Shown in pieces: positions 24,497-33,282 of a DNA stretch of 64,000 nucleotides (positions are counted from its first letter, which is position 1; the number at the start of each line of letters is the position of its first letter). This DNA is from Faecalicatena contorta (lineage in GTDB: Bacteria > Bacillota > Clostridia > Lachnospirales > Lachnospiraceae). The DNA lies in assembly GCF_039521745.1 (NCBI RefSeq), contig NZ_BAAACT010000004.1; one strand, written 5' to 3'. Both the position numbers and the translations under genes were made by a program. Under the pieces are notes generated by a model that was given only the letters and a program-made list of their open reading frames with translations, had not been told where the DNA came from and made no database searches.

Positions 24497-26932
24497 ATGA
24501 AAAAAAAGAGGTGGATAAAAGCAGGCATTTTGGCGGGCGTGTTTCTTATCGCGATTGTCATAAGCAGTCTGCTGACAAACAGAGGAACGGCCGATTTGAC
24601 AGTTGACCTGAGCGAGCCTTCTCTGCCGCGGATTTCTTTTTCGGTACAGGGGAAAAATGTAAATGCGCTGGCCGGCTATGTTAATGAAATGGATATCACC
24701 GCTATGCGGGATACGATAACTCCGCTGGAAGAAAACGGAACGCTTCAGATGGCAGTAGATACGGATGGCAATGTAATACAGGAAATCCATTATGAGGTAT
24801 ACTCACTGGATGGGGAAGAGATTTATAAAAAGGGTGAGATTAAGGATCTTTCTGACACTGCAATACAGCTGGATTTAAACGGCGCTCTGGCGGAAGGGAT
24901 ATCGGAAGCTGTTCTAAAGGTCACACTAAAGGTGGAAAAGCAAGATATTTATTTCTATACGAGGATTGAGCGTCCAGATGATCTTGCTGTCGGAGAATGC
25001 CTGAATTTTGCAGAAGACTTTCATACTAAGACATTTGACAAAAAAAATGCGTCCGATCTTAGCACATACCTTGAACCCAACGAAGAAGGAGATAATACAA
25101 CCTTTCAGACGGTAACAATTCACTCCAGCAGTTCGCAGCTGACCTGGGGAAACCTGGCCCCTGAGATTTCCAGTGATGTTGAATGGAGCATCAAGGAGAG
25201 CAACAGTGTATATACCTCTCTTCTGGCGAAGTATCAGGTAACGTGTGTGGGGGATGGGGAAGAGGTCGAAACATACAATATCAAGGAATTCTTTCGGGTG
25301 AGATACAGTGGAGATGAATTATACCTGCTGGATTATAACCGAAGTATGAATCAGGTATTTAATGGCAATAAAAAAGTTTTAAACGAAAATGGTATCCTGC
25401 TTGGTATAGCTTCATCTAATGTGCCGTACGAGACGAACAAAAATGGCACAATCGTTTCTTTTGTACAGGAAAGAGATCTTTGGACATACAATCAGGATGC
25501 GGATGAGCTCTCACTGGTGTTCAGCTTTGCAAACAAAGAAGGTCATGACGTACGGAGCAGGTACGATCAGCATGAAGTACGGATCATCAGTGTGGATGAC
25601 AACGGCAGTACGGCATTTGCAGTTTATGGATATATGAACAGGGGCGAGCACGAGGGGGAAGTCGGTGTTGACGTGTATTACTTTGACATCGACAAAAATG
25701 CAGTGGAGGAGAAGGCGTTTATTCCAAGCAACAAGTCTTTTGCCATCGCAGAAGACGAGCTGGGCAAGATGGTGTACTACAGCCATGAGCGGCAGATGCT
25801 CTATGTACTCGCGGGCGGAAAGCTGTACCAGGTTGATCTGGATAACAATAAGCAGGAGGTTCTTGCGGAGGATCTGGCGGAGGGTCAGTATACGGCGTCC
25901 GATGACGGACACATGCTGGCTTATCAGACGAATGGGTCATTGGAAGATGCTACGGAGATCAGAGTGCTCAATCTGAAAAACGGGAAAGAAAATATTGTGG
26001 AGGCAAAAGACGGAGAAACGATCCGTCCGCTCGGGTTTGTGTCCAGCGACTTTATATATGGATATCAGAGGCCGTCAGATAAGGGCAGAACGGTTGCCGG
26101 GGAGGATCTGCTTCCTATGTATGAGCTGGAGATCCGGGACAGTAAAAATAAAGTTGTAAAAACCTATTCTGTGGAAGAAACGTATATTTCGGATATTATT
26201 ATTGAAGAAAACCTGGTGACGCTGAATCGGGTCACAAAATCAGGAGACACATATACGGGAACAAAACAGGATTATATCAGTAATAATGAAGTAAGAAAAG
26301 AGAGTAATATCACACTGGAATCCTATACCACAGATTTAAAAGAAAAGCAGATGAGGCTCACATATGCGGATGGAATTGAAGACCAGTCGCCGAAGATTCT
26401 GAGACCGAAACAGGTTATGCTGGATGAGGCGGTGAGGATTGCGTTTGACGGGAAAGTAAAAGCAGATAAATATTATGTATATGGCATGGGAGAGCTGATT
26501 GAAATTTACGACAAGGCGGCGTATGCAATTCAAAAGGCGGAACAGGTATCGGGCGTAGTGATATCTTCGGATCAGTCATATATCTGGGAAAAGGGTAACC
26601 GGGATCTGGTATATTACACAGAAGCACAGACATTTAAGCGGGCAGATGATCAGACCTCTTTTGATGCTTGTGAGGAGCAGATGAAGCAGTATCATGCAAA
26701 AAGGGTGAATCTGACAGGCTGTACTTTGAGCCAGGTACTCTACGTTATTAATAAAGGCCTCCCTGTAATTGCCATGACAGATTCCAGCCACGCCATTCTT
26801 CTGACCGGATACAGTACGACGGATGTAACGTACATTGATCCCGACAGCGGTGAGGAGAATACAGTCAGCGTAAATGATATGGAGGCAATGACGGCGGGAA
26901 GCGGCAATACATTTATAGGATATGTGAAGTAA
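24497..26932 (+). CDS. Membrane-anchored protein with C39-like C-terminal domain
   Basis: 811 residues. An N-terminal membrane helix (about 8-26, AGILAGVFLIAIVISSLL) anchors a large outer domain. The middle (about 290-520) looks like beta-propeller sequence (YVLAGGKLYQVDLDN, DGHMLAYQTNG). The C-terminus (about 680-811) resembles a C39-type papain-like domain: NLTGCTLSQVLYVINKGLPV, DSSHAILLTGYS, YIDPDSGE. The usual catalytic Cys near the domain start is not evident, so it may be inactive. Function unknown. Confidence 0.6.
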   Translation: MKKKRWIKAGILAGVFLIAIVISSLLTNRGTADLTVDLSEPSLPRISFSVQGKNVNALAGYVNEMDITAMRDTITPLEENGTLQMAVDTDGNVIQEIHYEVYSLDGEEIYKKGEIKDLSDTAIQLDLNGALAEGISEAVLKVTLKVEKQDIYFYTRIERPDDLAVGECLNFAEDFHTKTFDKKNASDLSTYLEPNEEGDNTTFQTVTIHSSSSQLTWGNLAPEISSDVEWSIKESNSVYTSLLAKYQVTCVGDGEEVETYNIKEFFRVRYSGDELYLLDYNRSMNQVFNGNKKVLNENGILLGIASSNVPYETNKNGTIVSFVQERDLWTYNQDADELSLVFSFANKEGHDVRSRYDQHEVRIISVDDNGSTAFAVYGYMNRGEHEGEVGVDVYYFDIDKNAVEEKAFIPSNKSFAIAEDELGKMVYYSHERQMLYVLAGGKLYQVDLDNNKQEVLAEDLAEGQYTASDDGHMLAYQTNGSLEDATEIRVLNLKNGKENIVEAKDGETIRPLGFVSSDFIYGYQRPSDKGRTVAGEDLLPMYELEIRDSKNKVVKTYSVEETYISDIIIEENLVTLNRVTKSGDTYTGTKQDYISNNEVRKESNITLESYTTDLKEKQMRLTYADGIEDQSPKILRPKQVMLDEAVRIAFDGKVKADKYYVYGMGELIEIYDKAAYAIQKAEQVSGVVISSDQSYIWEKGNRDLVYYTEAQTFKRADDQTSFDACEEQMKQYHAKRVNLTGCTLSQVLYVINKGLPVIAMTDSSHAILLTGYSTTDVTYIDPDSGEENTVSVNDMEAMTAGSGNTFIGYVK

Positions 26933-26956
26933 ACAAAAATGTAATATTAGAATTAG

Positions 26957-27002
26957 AAAAAGGACCATTTTCCGGAAAATATATCTCCGAAGATGGTCCT
27001 TT
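26957..27002. terminator. Bidirectional terminator
   Basis: AAAAGGACCAT...CCGGA pairs with TCCG...ATGGTCCTTT. It lies between the convergent 811-residue gene and queT. Confidence 0.7.
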
Positions 27003-27029
27003 CCAGATTTAAAAATAGCACGCTTTATA

Positions 27030-27527
27030 TTACGCTGTTCTGAAAATTGTGTGCCGGTACTTGTTCAGTGCGGTATATACGATCATTCCAAGGACTCCGC
27101 ATGATATGACTTCTCCGATGCCTACGGTCAGCATCATAAAAGGAATTGGGAGCGGTACTTGGTATCCGTAGCGCAGGACAAACGGTACGATCAGTACATT
27201 AGCAAGAATCGGAGGCAGTGGGGCAAGAAATCTGCTTTTGCGGCGCAGCTGCCATGTAAAGACGGCGCCAATCAAAGTGGCAAGACTGCCAAAAATAATG
27301 TCCGGCAGAATACAGCCTCCAAAGATGTTGCTGATCAGGCATCCGATAAACAGCCCCGGGATGGCAGCAGGGGTAAACACTGGAAGAATCGTCAGTGCTT
27401 CGGAAATACGAACCTGCACCTCACCATAACTGAACGGCGCAAACACAATGGTCAGCACCACATAGATCGCAGCGATCATCGCTGCCTGTGCTGTGAACAG
27501 CACTTTTTTGCTCTGTAAATCTTTCAT
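27030..27527 (-). CDS. queT: QueT-family ECF transporter S-component
   Basis: 165 residues with about five to six membrane helices. The conserved QueT pattern is visible: FAPFSYGEVQVRISEALTIL, FTPAAIPGLFIGCLISNIFG and DIIFGSLATLIGA. It binds a queuosine precursor (probably preQ1 or queuine) and works with the shared ECF ATPases and EcfT encoded elsewhere. AAAGGAGAATTTAAT gives the start. It has a long structured leader. Confidence 0.9.
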   Translation of the reverse strand: MKDLQSKKVLFTAQAAMIAAIYVVLTIVFAPFSYGEVQVRISEALTILPVFTPAAIPGLFIGCLISNIFGGCILPDIIFGSLATLIGAVFTWQLRRKSRFLAPLPPILANVLIVPFVLRYGYQVPLPIPFMMLTVGIGEVISCGVLGMIVYTALNKYRHTIFRTA

Positions 27528-27667
27528 TATTAAATTCTCCTTTAGTTTTGTTTTACGAGTGGAAGGTCTCGAACACTCGCGCCTTAGCGTACAAAAAGGC
27601 TGCCTGTGGCAGGCTTCTTGTTGTAGCCACAGCCCTTTAGACCTTATTTTTACAGGGCTTTGGAACG
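27528..27667 (-). promoter_or_regulatory. Structured 5' leader of queT, candidate preQ1 riboswitch
   Basis: On the minus strand AGCCCT pairs with AGGGCT around a loop holding AAGGTCT. GCCTG/CAGGC forms a second hairpin. CGAGTG/CACTCG forms a third whose loop holds AGACCTT, fully complementary to the first loop. The seven-base loop-loop pairing suggests a tertiary fold. A queuosine-precursor sensor is expected before queT, but I cannot assign a known preQ1 class. Confidence 0.5.
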
Positions 27668-27673
27668 GCTCTT

Positions 27674-27702
27674 AGTATACCACATGGCATCGAGAAAATC
27701 AA
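27674..27702 (-). promoter_or_regulatory. queT promoter
   Basis: Minus strand TTGATT (27702-27697), 17 bases, TATACT (27679-27674). It places the start about 140 bases before the coding region. Confidence 0.65.
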
Positions 27703-27906
27703 GAAATACCCAAGACGGAAGCCTGCTCGCACAATTTCGCACAACAGTGATTGATAATGCCGCATATATTTGTTACAATTTCATTGGTAATACATATAAA
27801 AGAAAGAATCGAATATATTGCGCTTATGCATGAAGCAGCAGGATCACTAAACAGCAGGATCACTAAGCAGCAAAGGCTAAAGGCAGGATAATTAGGAGGC
27901 GGCATT

Positions 27907-28884
27907 ATGAAATTAGGAATAGTAGGAAGCAATTTTATCAGTGACTGGCTGATTGAGGCAGCCGGGCAGGTACCGGAGGCAGAGATTTGTGCGGTATACT
28001 CCAGGAAGCAGGAGACCGGGGATGCATTTGCAGGCAAACACAGCATACCCAATGTATATACAAATTACGATGAATTTCTGGAATCGGAGATTGACGCTGT
28101 GTACATTGCCACACCAACATATGCACATTGCGGGCAGGCCATTGAGGCGATGAAGCATAAAAAGCATGTACTGTGCGAAAAGATTCTGGCTGTTAATGAG
28201 AGAGAAGCAGCGGCAATGTTTGCCTGTGCAGAGGAAAACGGAGTCGTCCTCCTGGAGGCGATGCGCCCGGATTTTGACCCGGCTTATAACCTGATCAGGG
28301 AACATCTTCCGAAAATCGGAAAGCTGCGCAGGGTGACGGCAGAATACTGTCAGTACTCTTCACGTTATGATAAGTTCAGGCAGGGAGAGGTTCTGAATGC
28401 CTTTAACCCGGAGCTGTCAAACGCGGCGATTATGGATATTGGGGTATACTGTATCCACACACTGGTCAGAATGCTGGGAATGCCGAAAGAAATAAAAGCG
28501 TTCTCAACTAAATTAGAAAATGGCTTTGAGGGGAGCGGTATTGTCCTTATGCAATACGATGACATGATGGCTGAGGCTGTTTATTCAAAGATTACAGATT
28601 CTGTGAATCCTGGTATATTCCAGGGAGAAGAGGGAAGTATTCTTATATATGGCATTGCAATGCCGCAGTCTATTGAAATTGTGTATAGAGACGGGAAAAG
28701 GGAAGCGATTCCCTATACACCAGCGCCAAACAATATGGTATATGAAGTCAGGGAATTTGTAAGGCTTGCGCAGGAAAACTGCTGCGGGCATCCTTATCGA
28801 AAGTATTCACTGGATACACTGCGTGCTACGGATGAAGCCAGAAGGCAGAACGGGATTGTATTTCATGCGGATTCAGTGTTATAA
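27907..28884 (+). CDS. Gfo/Idh/MocA-family oxidoreductase
   Basis: 325 residues. The N-terminal Rossmann fold opens with KLGIVGSNFISDWLIEAAG. The family motif EKILAVNEREA replaces the usual EKP. The C-terminal alpha/beta domain follows with MDIGVYCIHTLVRMLG. NAD(P)-dependent oxidation or reduction of a sugar or inositol-like substrate is expected. A stand-alone gene; substrate unknown. AGGAGGCGGCATT precedes the ATG. Just upstream lies a 16-17 base tandem duplication (AGCAGGATCACTAA twice at about 27837-27863). Confidence 0.88.
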   Translation: MKLGIVGSNFISDWLIEAAGQVPEAEICAVYSRKQETGDAFAGKHSIPNVYTNYDEFLESEIDAVYIATPTYAHCGQAIEAMKHKKHVLCEKILAVNEREAAAMFACAEENGVVLLEAMRPDFDPAYNLIREHLPKIGKLRRVTAEYCQYSSRYDKFRQGEVLNAFNPELSNAAIMDIGVYCIHTLVRMLGMPKEIKAFSTKLENGFEGSGIVLMQYDDMMAEAVYSKITDSVNPGIFQGEEGSILIYGIAMPQSIEIVYRDGKREAIPYTPAPNNMVYEVREFVRLAQENCCGHPYRKYSLDTLRATDEARRQNGIVFHADSVL

Positions 28885-28937
28885 TAGTACCAGTGTGTAA
28901 TAAAAGGAAAAATTTGACGGAATAAGGAGTATTTGGT

Positions 28938-30329
28938 ATGGATTTAGTTACAATTCGGGAATTATTTAAAAACAAAGAGGACTATCTGGACAAGAAAGTG
29001 ACAGTTGGGGGATGGATTCGCAGTATTCGTGATTCAAAGACATTTGGCTTTATCGTGGTCAATGACGGTTCCTATTTTGAACCGCTGCAGATTGTGTACC
29101 ATGACAGTATGGAGAATTTTGAAGAAATATCTAAGCAGAATGTAGGCGCAGCCATTATTGTTACCGGAACTTTAGTAGCTACACCACAGGCTAAGCAGCC
29201 GTTTGAGATTCAGGCAGATGAGGTGGAGATTGAGGGGACCTCAGCACCTGACTATCCGTTGCAGAAGAAACGTCATAGTTTCGAATATCTCAGAACGATT
29301 TCTCATCTCCGTCCAAGGACAAATACATTCCAGGCGGTGTTCAGAGTGCGCTCTATGATTGCATATGCTATTCACCAGTTTTTCCAGGACAGAGGCTTTG
29401 TCTATGTGCATACGCCTCTTATTACGGGAAGTGACTGCGAGGGAGCGGGCGAAATGTTTAGAGTGACTACTCTGGATATGGACAATGTGCCGAAGAATCC
29501 GGACGGAACGGTAGACTACAGCCAGGATTTCTTTGGGAAAGAGACAAACCTGACTGTAAGCGGTCAGCTGAACGGGGAGACATTTGCCCAGGCGTTCAGG
29601 AGCATTTACACTTTCGGACCTACTTTCCGGGCAGAGAACTCCAATACTACACGACATGCAGCTGAGTTCTGGATGATCGAGCCGGAGATTGCATTTGCAG
29701 ACCTGGATGATAACATGGATCTGGCCGAGTCAATGTTGAAATATGTGATTTCTTATGTGCTGGAGAATGCGCCGGAGGAGATGAACTTCTTCAATTCTTT
29801 TGTAGACAAGGGGCTGCTGGACAGGCTGAAAAACGTGGTAAACTCGGATTTTGCGAGAGTAACATATACAGAGGCGGTAGAACTTCTCGAGAAAAATAAT
29901 GATAAGTTTGAATATAAAGTAAAATGGGGCACAGACCTGCAGACAGAACATGAGCGTTATCTGACAGAAGTGGTGTACAAGCGTCCGGTCTTTGTAACGG
30001 ACTATCCGAAAGAGATCAAGGCATTTTACATGAAGCTCAATGAGGACGGAAAAACGGTGGCAGCAGTGGACTGTCTGGTACCGGGAATCGGCGAGATCAT
30101 CGGAGGCAGCCAGAGGGAAGACGATTATAACAAACTGATTCAGAGAATGAAGGAGATGAATCTTGAGGAAGAGGATTACAAGTTCTATCTGGATCTGAGA
30201 AAATATGGTTCCACCAGACATGCGGGATTTGGCCTCGGATTTGAAAGATGTGTCATGTATCTTACCGGAATGTCCAATATCCGCGATGTTGTACCGTTCC
30301 CGAGAACTGTAAATAACTGCGAACTGTAG
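28938..30329 (+). CDS. asnS: Asparaginyl-tRNA synthetase
   Basis: 463 residues, full length. The N-terminal OB-fold anticodon-binding domain (about 1-110) has VTVGGWIRSIRDSKTFGFI. The class II catalytic core contains motif 2 (TFGPTFRAENSNTTRHAAEF) and motif 3 GFGLGFERCVMYLTGM. It charges tRNA-Asn in the cytoplasm. A free-standing gene with a strong terminator downstream. Confidence 0.97.
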   Translation: MDLVTIRELFKNKEDYLDKKVTVGGWIRSIRDSKTFGFIVVNDGSYFEPLQIVYHDSMENFEEISKQNVGAAIIVTGTLVATPQAKQPFEIQADEVEIEGTSAPDYPLQKKRHSFEYLRTISHLRPRTNTFQAVFRVRSMIAYAIHQFFQDRGFVYVHTPLITGSDCEGAGEMFRVTTLDMDNVPKNPDGTVDYSQDFFGKETNLTVSGQLNGETFAQAFRSIYTFGPTFRAENSNTTRHAAEFWMIEPEIAFADLDDNMDLAESMLKYVISYVLENAPEEMNFFNSFVDKGLLDRLKNVVNSDFARVTYTEAVELLEKNNDKFEYKVKWGTDLQTEHERYLTEVVYKRPVFVTDYPKEIKAFYMKLNEDGKTVAAVDCLVPGIGEIIGGSQREDDYNKLIQRMKEMNLEEEDYKFYLDLRKYGSTRHAGFGLGFERCVMYLTGMSNIRDVVPFPRTVNNCEL

Positions 30330-30429
30330 ATTTTATTTCCACAAGGGCTGTGGGCCATAGATCCTATAGCCTGCCGGGATGCCAATATTAGATATTTATT
30401 ACCCAGCCGCCTGCGGCGGGGGAGATGGA

Positions 30430-30478
30430 TTGAGGACGTAACAGACCGGACATTGTTACGTCCTCAAGTTACTTTTTA
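30430..30478 (+). terminator. Strong intrinsic terminator after asnS
   Basis: TTGAGGACGTAACA (30430-30443) pairs perfectly with TGTTACGTCCTCAA (30454-30467), followed by GTTACTTTTT. Confidence 0.85.
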
Positions 30479-30505
30479 ACAGTGTATTATTATATGGAGG
30501 TACCT

Positions 30506-31558
30506 ATGAAATTTATCCACATTGCCGATACTCACCTGGGAGCGCAGCCCGATGCAGGGAATGCTTACAGTGCGGGACGCGCCCGGGAACTATGGGATAC
30601 TTTTTCGCAGGTGGTTACACGATGTGAGGAAGAGCAGACAGATGTACTGCTTATAGCCGGGGATCTGTTCCATAGGCAGCCGCTTCTGCGGGATCTGAAG
30701 GAAGTAAACTATCTGTTCTCCACATTATCACATACAAAGGTAGTTCTGATTGCAGGAAATCACGATTTTATGAAAAAGGGCTCTTATTACCGGACTTTCC
30801 AGTGGAATGAAAATGTGTATCCACTGCTGGGGGACAGGATGGGATATGTGAAGCTGCCTGACCTGGATCTGGCGGTGTACGGGTTCAGTTATCACGCCAG
30901 GGAGATCCGGGAAGAGCGCTGTAATGTGAAGGCCGGGGGACATGCGCGATATGAGATTCTCCTGGCTCATGGCGGTGATGAGAAGCATGTTCCACTCAAA
31001 AAAGAGGACCTGGAGGCATCCGGATTTGATTATATCGCGCTGGGGCATATCCATAAGCCTCAGGCCCTGATAAAGAACTTTGCGGTATTCGCGGGAGCTC
31101 TTGAACCAGTGGATAAGAATGATACGGGGCAGCATGGTTTTGTGCGCGGTGAGATAACAGAACAGGGAGTCCATGTGGAGTTTGTTCCGTGTGCAGTAAG
31201 GGAATACATCCATCTGGCGCTGCGTGTGAATGAGCGGATGACGAATGGGAGTGTGAAAGACTATATCCGGGAGACTGTGGAAAAAAGAGGTACGCAGAAT
31301 CTTTATAAATTTATTCTCCGGGGCCTGAGGGATCCGGATGTAGAGTTTGAAACACAATACATGGATTTTTACGGAAATATTATAGAGATTGAGGATGAGA
31401 CTTGTCCTGCATATGATTATCAGACGCTTTATGAGGAAAACAGGGATAATGTGCTGGGAAAATATATAGAAGAATTTTTAGGATGTGAAGAAGGAAGTGT
31501 GGAATATCAGGCGCTACAGGCAGGTGTGCAGGCACTTCTGGAGAATAGTTTGTCCTGA
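30506..31558 (+). CDS. SbcD/YhaO-like DNA exonuclease subunit
   Basis: 350 residues. The calcineurin-like phosphoesterase core has MKFIHIADTHLGAQ, IAGDLFHRQP, LIAGNHDFM, LLAHGGDE and ALGHIHKPQ, covering the two-metal site. It pairs with the downstream ATPase in an Mre11/Rad50-like complex that processes DNA ends. TGGAGGTACCT sets the start at 30506. The gene order with a YhaN-like partner resembles Bacillus yhaO-yhaN. Confidence 0.92.
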   Translation: MKFIHIADTHLGAQPDAGNAYSAGRARELWDTFSQVVTRCEEEQTDVLLIAGDLFHRQPLLRDLKEVNYLFSTLSHTKVVLIAGNHDFMKKGSYYRTFQWNENVYPLLGDRMGYVKLPDLDLAVYGFSYHAREIREERCNVKAGGHARYEILLAHGGDEKHVPLKKEDLEASGFDYIALGHIHKPQALIKNFAVFAGALEPVDKNDTGQHGFVRGEITEQGVHVEFVPCAVREYIHLALRVNERMTNGSVKDYIRETVEKRGTQNLYKFILRGLRDPDVEFETQYMDFYGNIIEIEDETCPAYDYQTLYEENRDNVLGKYIEEFLGCEEGSVEYQALQAGVQALLENSLS

Positions 31559-31578
31559 TCCGGAGAGAGTTGAAGAGT

Positions 31579-33228
31579 ATGGTAATTAAAGAGTTGTATT
31601 TGGAGAATTTTGGGAAGTTTTCACATAAGCATTTTTACATAGAAGAAGGAATCCATGTTTTTTACGGAGAAAATGAATATGGCAAATCTACGGTCTATGC
31701 ATTTATAAAGGCAATGCTTTTCGGCATGGAGAGAGGACGCGGGCGTGCAGCTCAAAATGATGGGTTCAGCAGATACGAGCCGTGGGTTAACCCCAATTAC
31801 TATGCCGGATCTATGCGGTTTTCCATAGCGGGAAAAAACTTCTTTCTGGAACGGAAGTTTGACAGATATACAAAGAGTGCACGCCTTGTCTGTGAAGATG
31901 ATGGGGAAGAACTATCTGTGGATGACGGAGATCTGGACATGCTTTTGGGTAAAATGACGGCGGAATCTTTTGAGAATACTGCGGCCATGGGACAGCTTAG
32001 TGCAAAACCAGGACAGGGTCTGGCAGAGGAATTAAAAAATTATGCGGCAAATTATTATGAGACAGGAAGCAGTACCGTTGACCTGGGAGGCGCCCTGGAA
32101 ACTCTTCGCCAGCGCAGAAAAGCCGCAGAACAGCAAATCAGGTCCCTTCGGGAAATGCGGGAAACAAAAAAGGATACAATACGGCAGGAATGCCAGTATG
32201 TATCTGAGGATGCCGGGAAACTGCAAAGAGAACTGGAAGAAAATCAAAAGATATTGAAAAGTTTACTGGATGAAAACGCTGAAGATTCCGGGAGTACAGC
32301 GCATCTACGCGGAGAGCACCCCCTATCTGATCCATTAGAAACGATTCCGTTTACGGGAGATGAAGCAGAGAATTACGAGGCAGGCCAATATAAAAACTTG
32401 ATAGCAGTGGGGGGATTAGGAACAGCCGCCGGGGTATTGGGACGGCTTTGGAGCGTGCTTGCCGGCAGGGGAGAAGTATTTGCCGGGGGCGGGGCGATCT
32501 CCGTTCTGTCATGGGTTTTTTTGGGCGCAGGACTGCTGCTTCTCTGTACCGGTGCTGTAAAGTATGGAAAGTACAGGGTGCAGAGCAGCAGGAGGCGTGA
32601 TGCCGGGCAAAGAGTGAACTCCCGCCAGGAGGATACAGAATACGATTACGAAAAGAAACGCCAGATCGAAGAGAATAGGCAGAAACTGGAGTGGGAAAAT
32701 CAGAGAATCAAAGCACAATGGAAAGAAAAGCAGGTAAGATTCCAGAATTTACAGGAGCTGCTGGCCGAGCTGGAAATGCCTGATAAAAGAATCAAAAATC
32801 TGCAGAACTGGGATGCTGCACTGCTGCTTGCCGAGGAAAAGATGATCGAAGCATCCCGTAATATGACGCAGGGGTTTGGGAACATTTTAAATCAAAAAGC
32901 ATCGCAGATACTAGAACAAATAACCGACGGAAGGTATACAAAACTTCTTGCAGATGAAAACCTGAATCTGACCTTATTTGAAGGCGGGCGGAGGATACCG
33001 GTGGAGAGGGTATCGCGTGGAACCATAGAACAGGTATACTTCGCACTTCGTATGGCTGCCGTGGACATACTCTATGAAGAGCCGCTGCCTGTGATTTTTG
33101 ACGACGCATTTGCATGTTATGACGAAAAAAGATTAAAATCTACTTTAAAATGGTTGAGCGAACAGCAAAGACAAGCTATAATATTTACTTGTCAAAAGCG
33201 TGAACAAGAAATTATAAAACAATTCTGA
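31579..33228 (+). CDS. SbcC/YhaN-like ATPase with coiled coil
   Basis: 549 residues, shorter than classical SbcC. Walker A is FYGENEYGKSTVYAFI near 30. The central region has coiled coils (about 180-240 and 330-400) and, between them, two hydrophobic stretches (about 275-325, e.g. VLSWVFLGAGLLLLCTGA) as in YhaN-type proteins. The C-terminal lobe has the signature VSRGTIEQVYFALRMA and Walker B LPVIFDDAFACYD. Membrane attachment of the coiled coil is a family feature. ATG 31579 is preferred over the upstream TTG. Confidence 0.9.
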   Translation: MVIKELYLENFGKFSHKHFYIEEGIHVFYGENEYGKSTVYAFIKAMLFGMERGRGRAAQNDGFSRYEPWVNPNYYAGSMRFSIAGKNFFLERKFDRYTKSARLVCEDDGEELSVDDGDLDMLLGKMTAESFENTAAMGQLSAKPGQGLAEELKNYAANYYETGSSTVDLGGALETLRQRRKAAEQQIRSLREMRETKKDTIRQECQYVSEDAGKLQRELEENQKILKSLLDENAEDSGSTAHLRGEHPLSDPLETIPFTGDEAENYEAGQYKNLIAVGGLGTAAGVLGRLWSVLAGRGEVFAGGGAISVLSWVFLGAGLLLLCTGAVKYGKYRVQSSRRRDAGQRVNSRQEDTEYDYEKKRQIEENRQKLEWENQRIKAQWKEKQVRFQNLQELLAELEMPDKRIKNLQNWDAALLLAEEKMIEASRNMTQGFGNILNQKASQILEQITDGRYTKLLADENLNLTLFEGGRRIPVERVSRGTIEQVYFALRMAAVDILYEEPLPVIFDDAFACYDEKRLKSTLKWLSEQQRQAIIFTCQKREQEIIKQF

Positions 33229-33236
33229 AAATGGAG

Positions 33237-33262
33237 TGCAAAAGGGTCAGACCCCTTTTACC
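33237..33262. repeat. GGGGTC palindromic repeat between genes
   Basis: GCAAAAGGGTCAGACCCCTT followed by TTA. It starts nine bases after the ATPase stop and ends just before the ribosome site of the cca gene, so it lies inside an operon. Confidence 0.8.
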
Positions 33263-33282
33263 CATCTGAAAGGAAGATATAG

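Noticed and set aside
27560..27600. tRNA-like T-arm motif GGTCTCGAAC on the plus strand
   Set aside because: No acceptor, D or anticodon arms around it; it belongs to the queT leader on the other strand.
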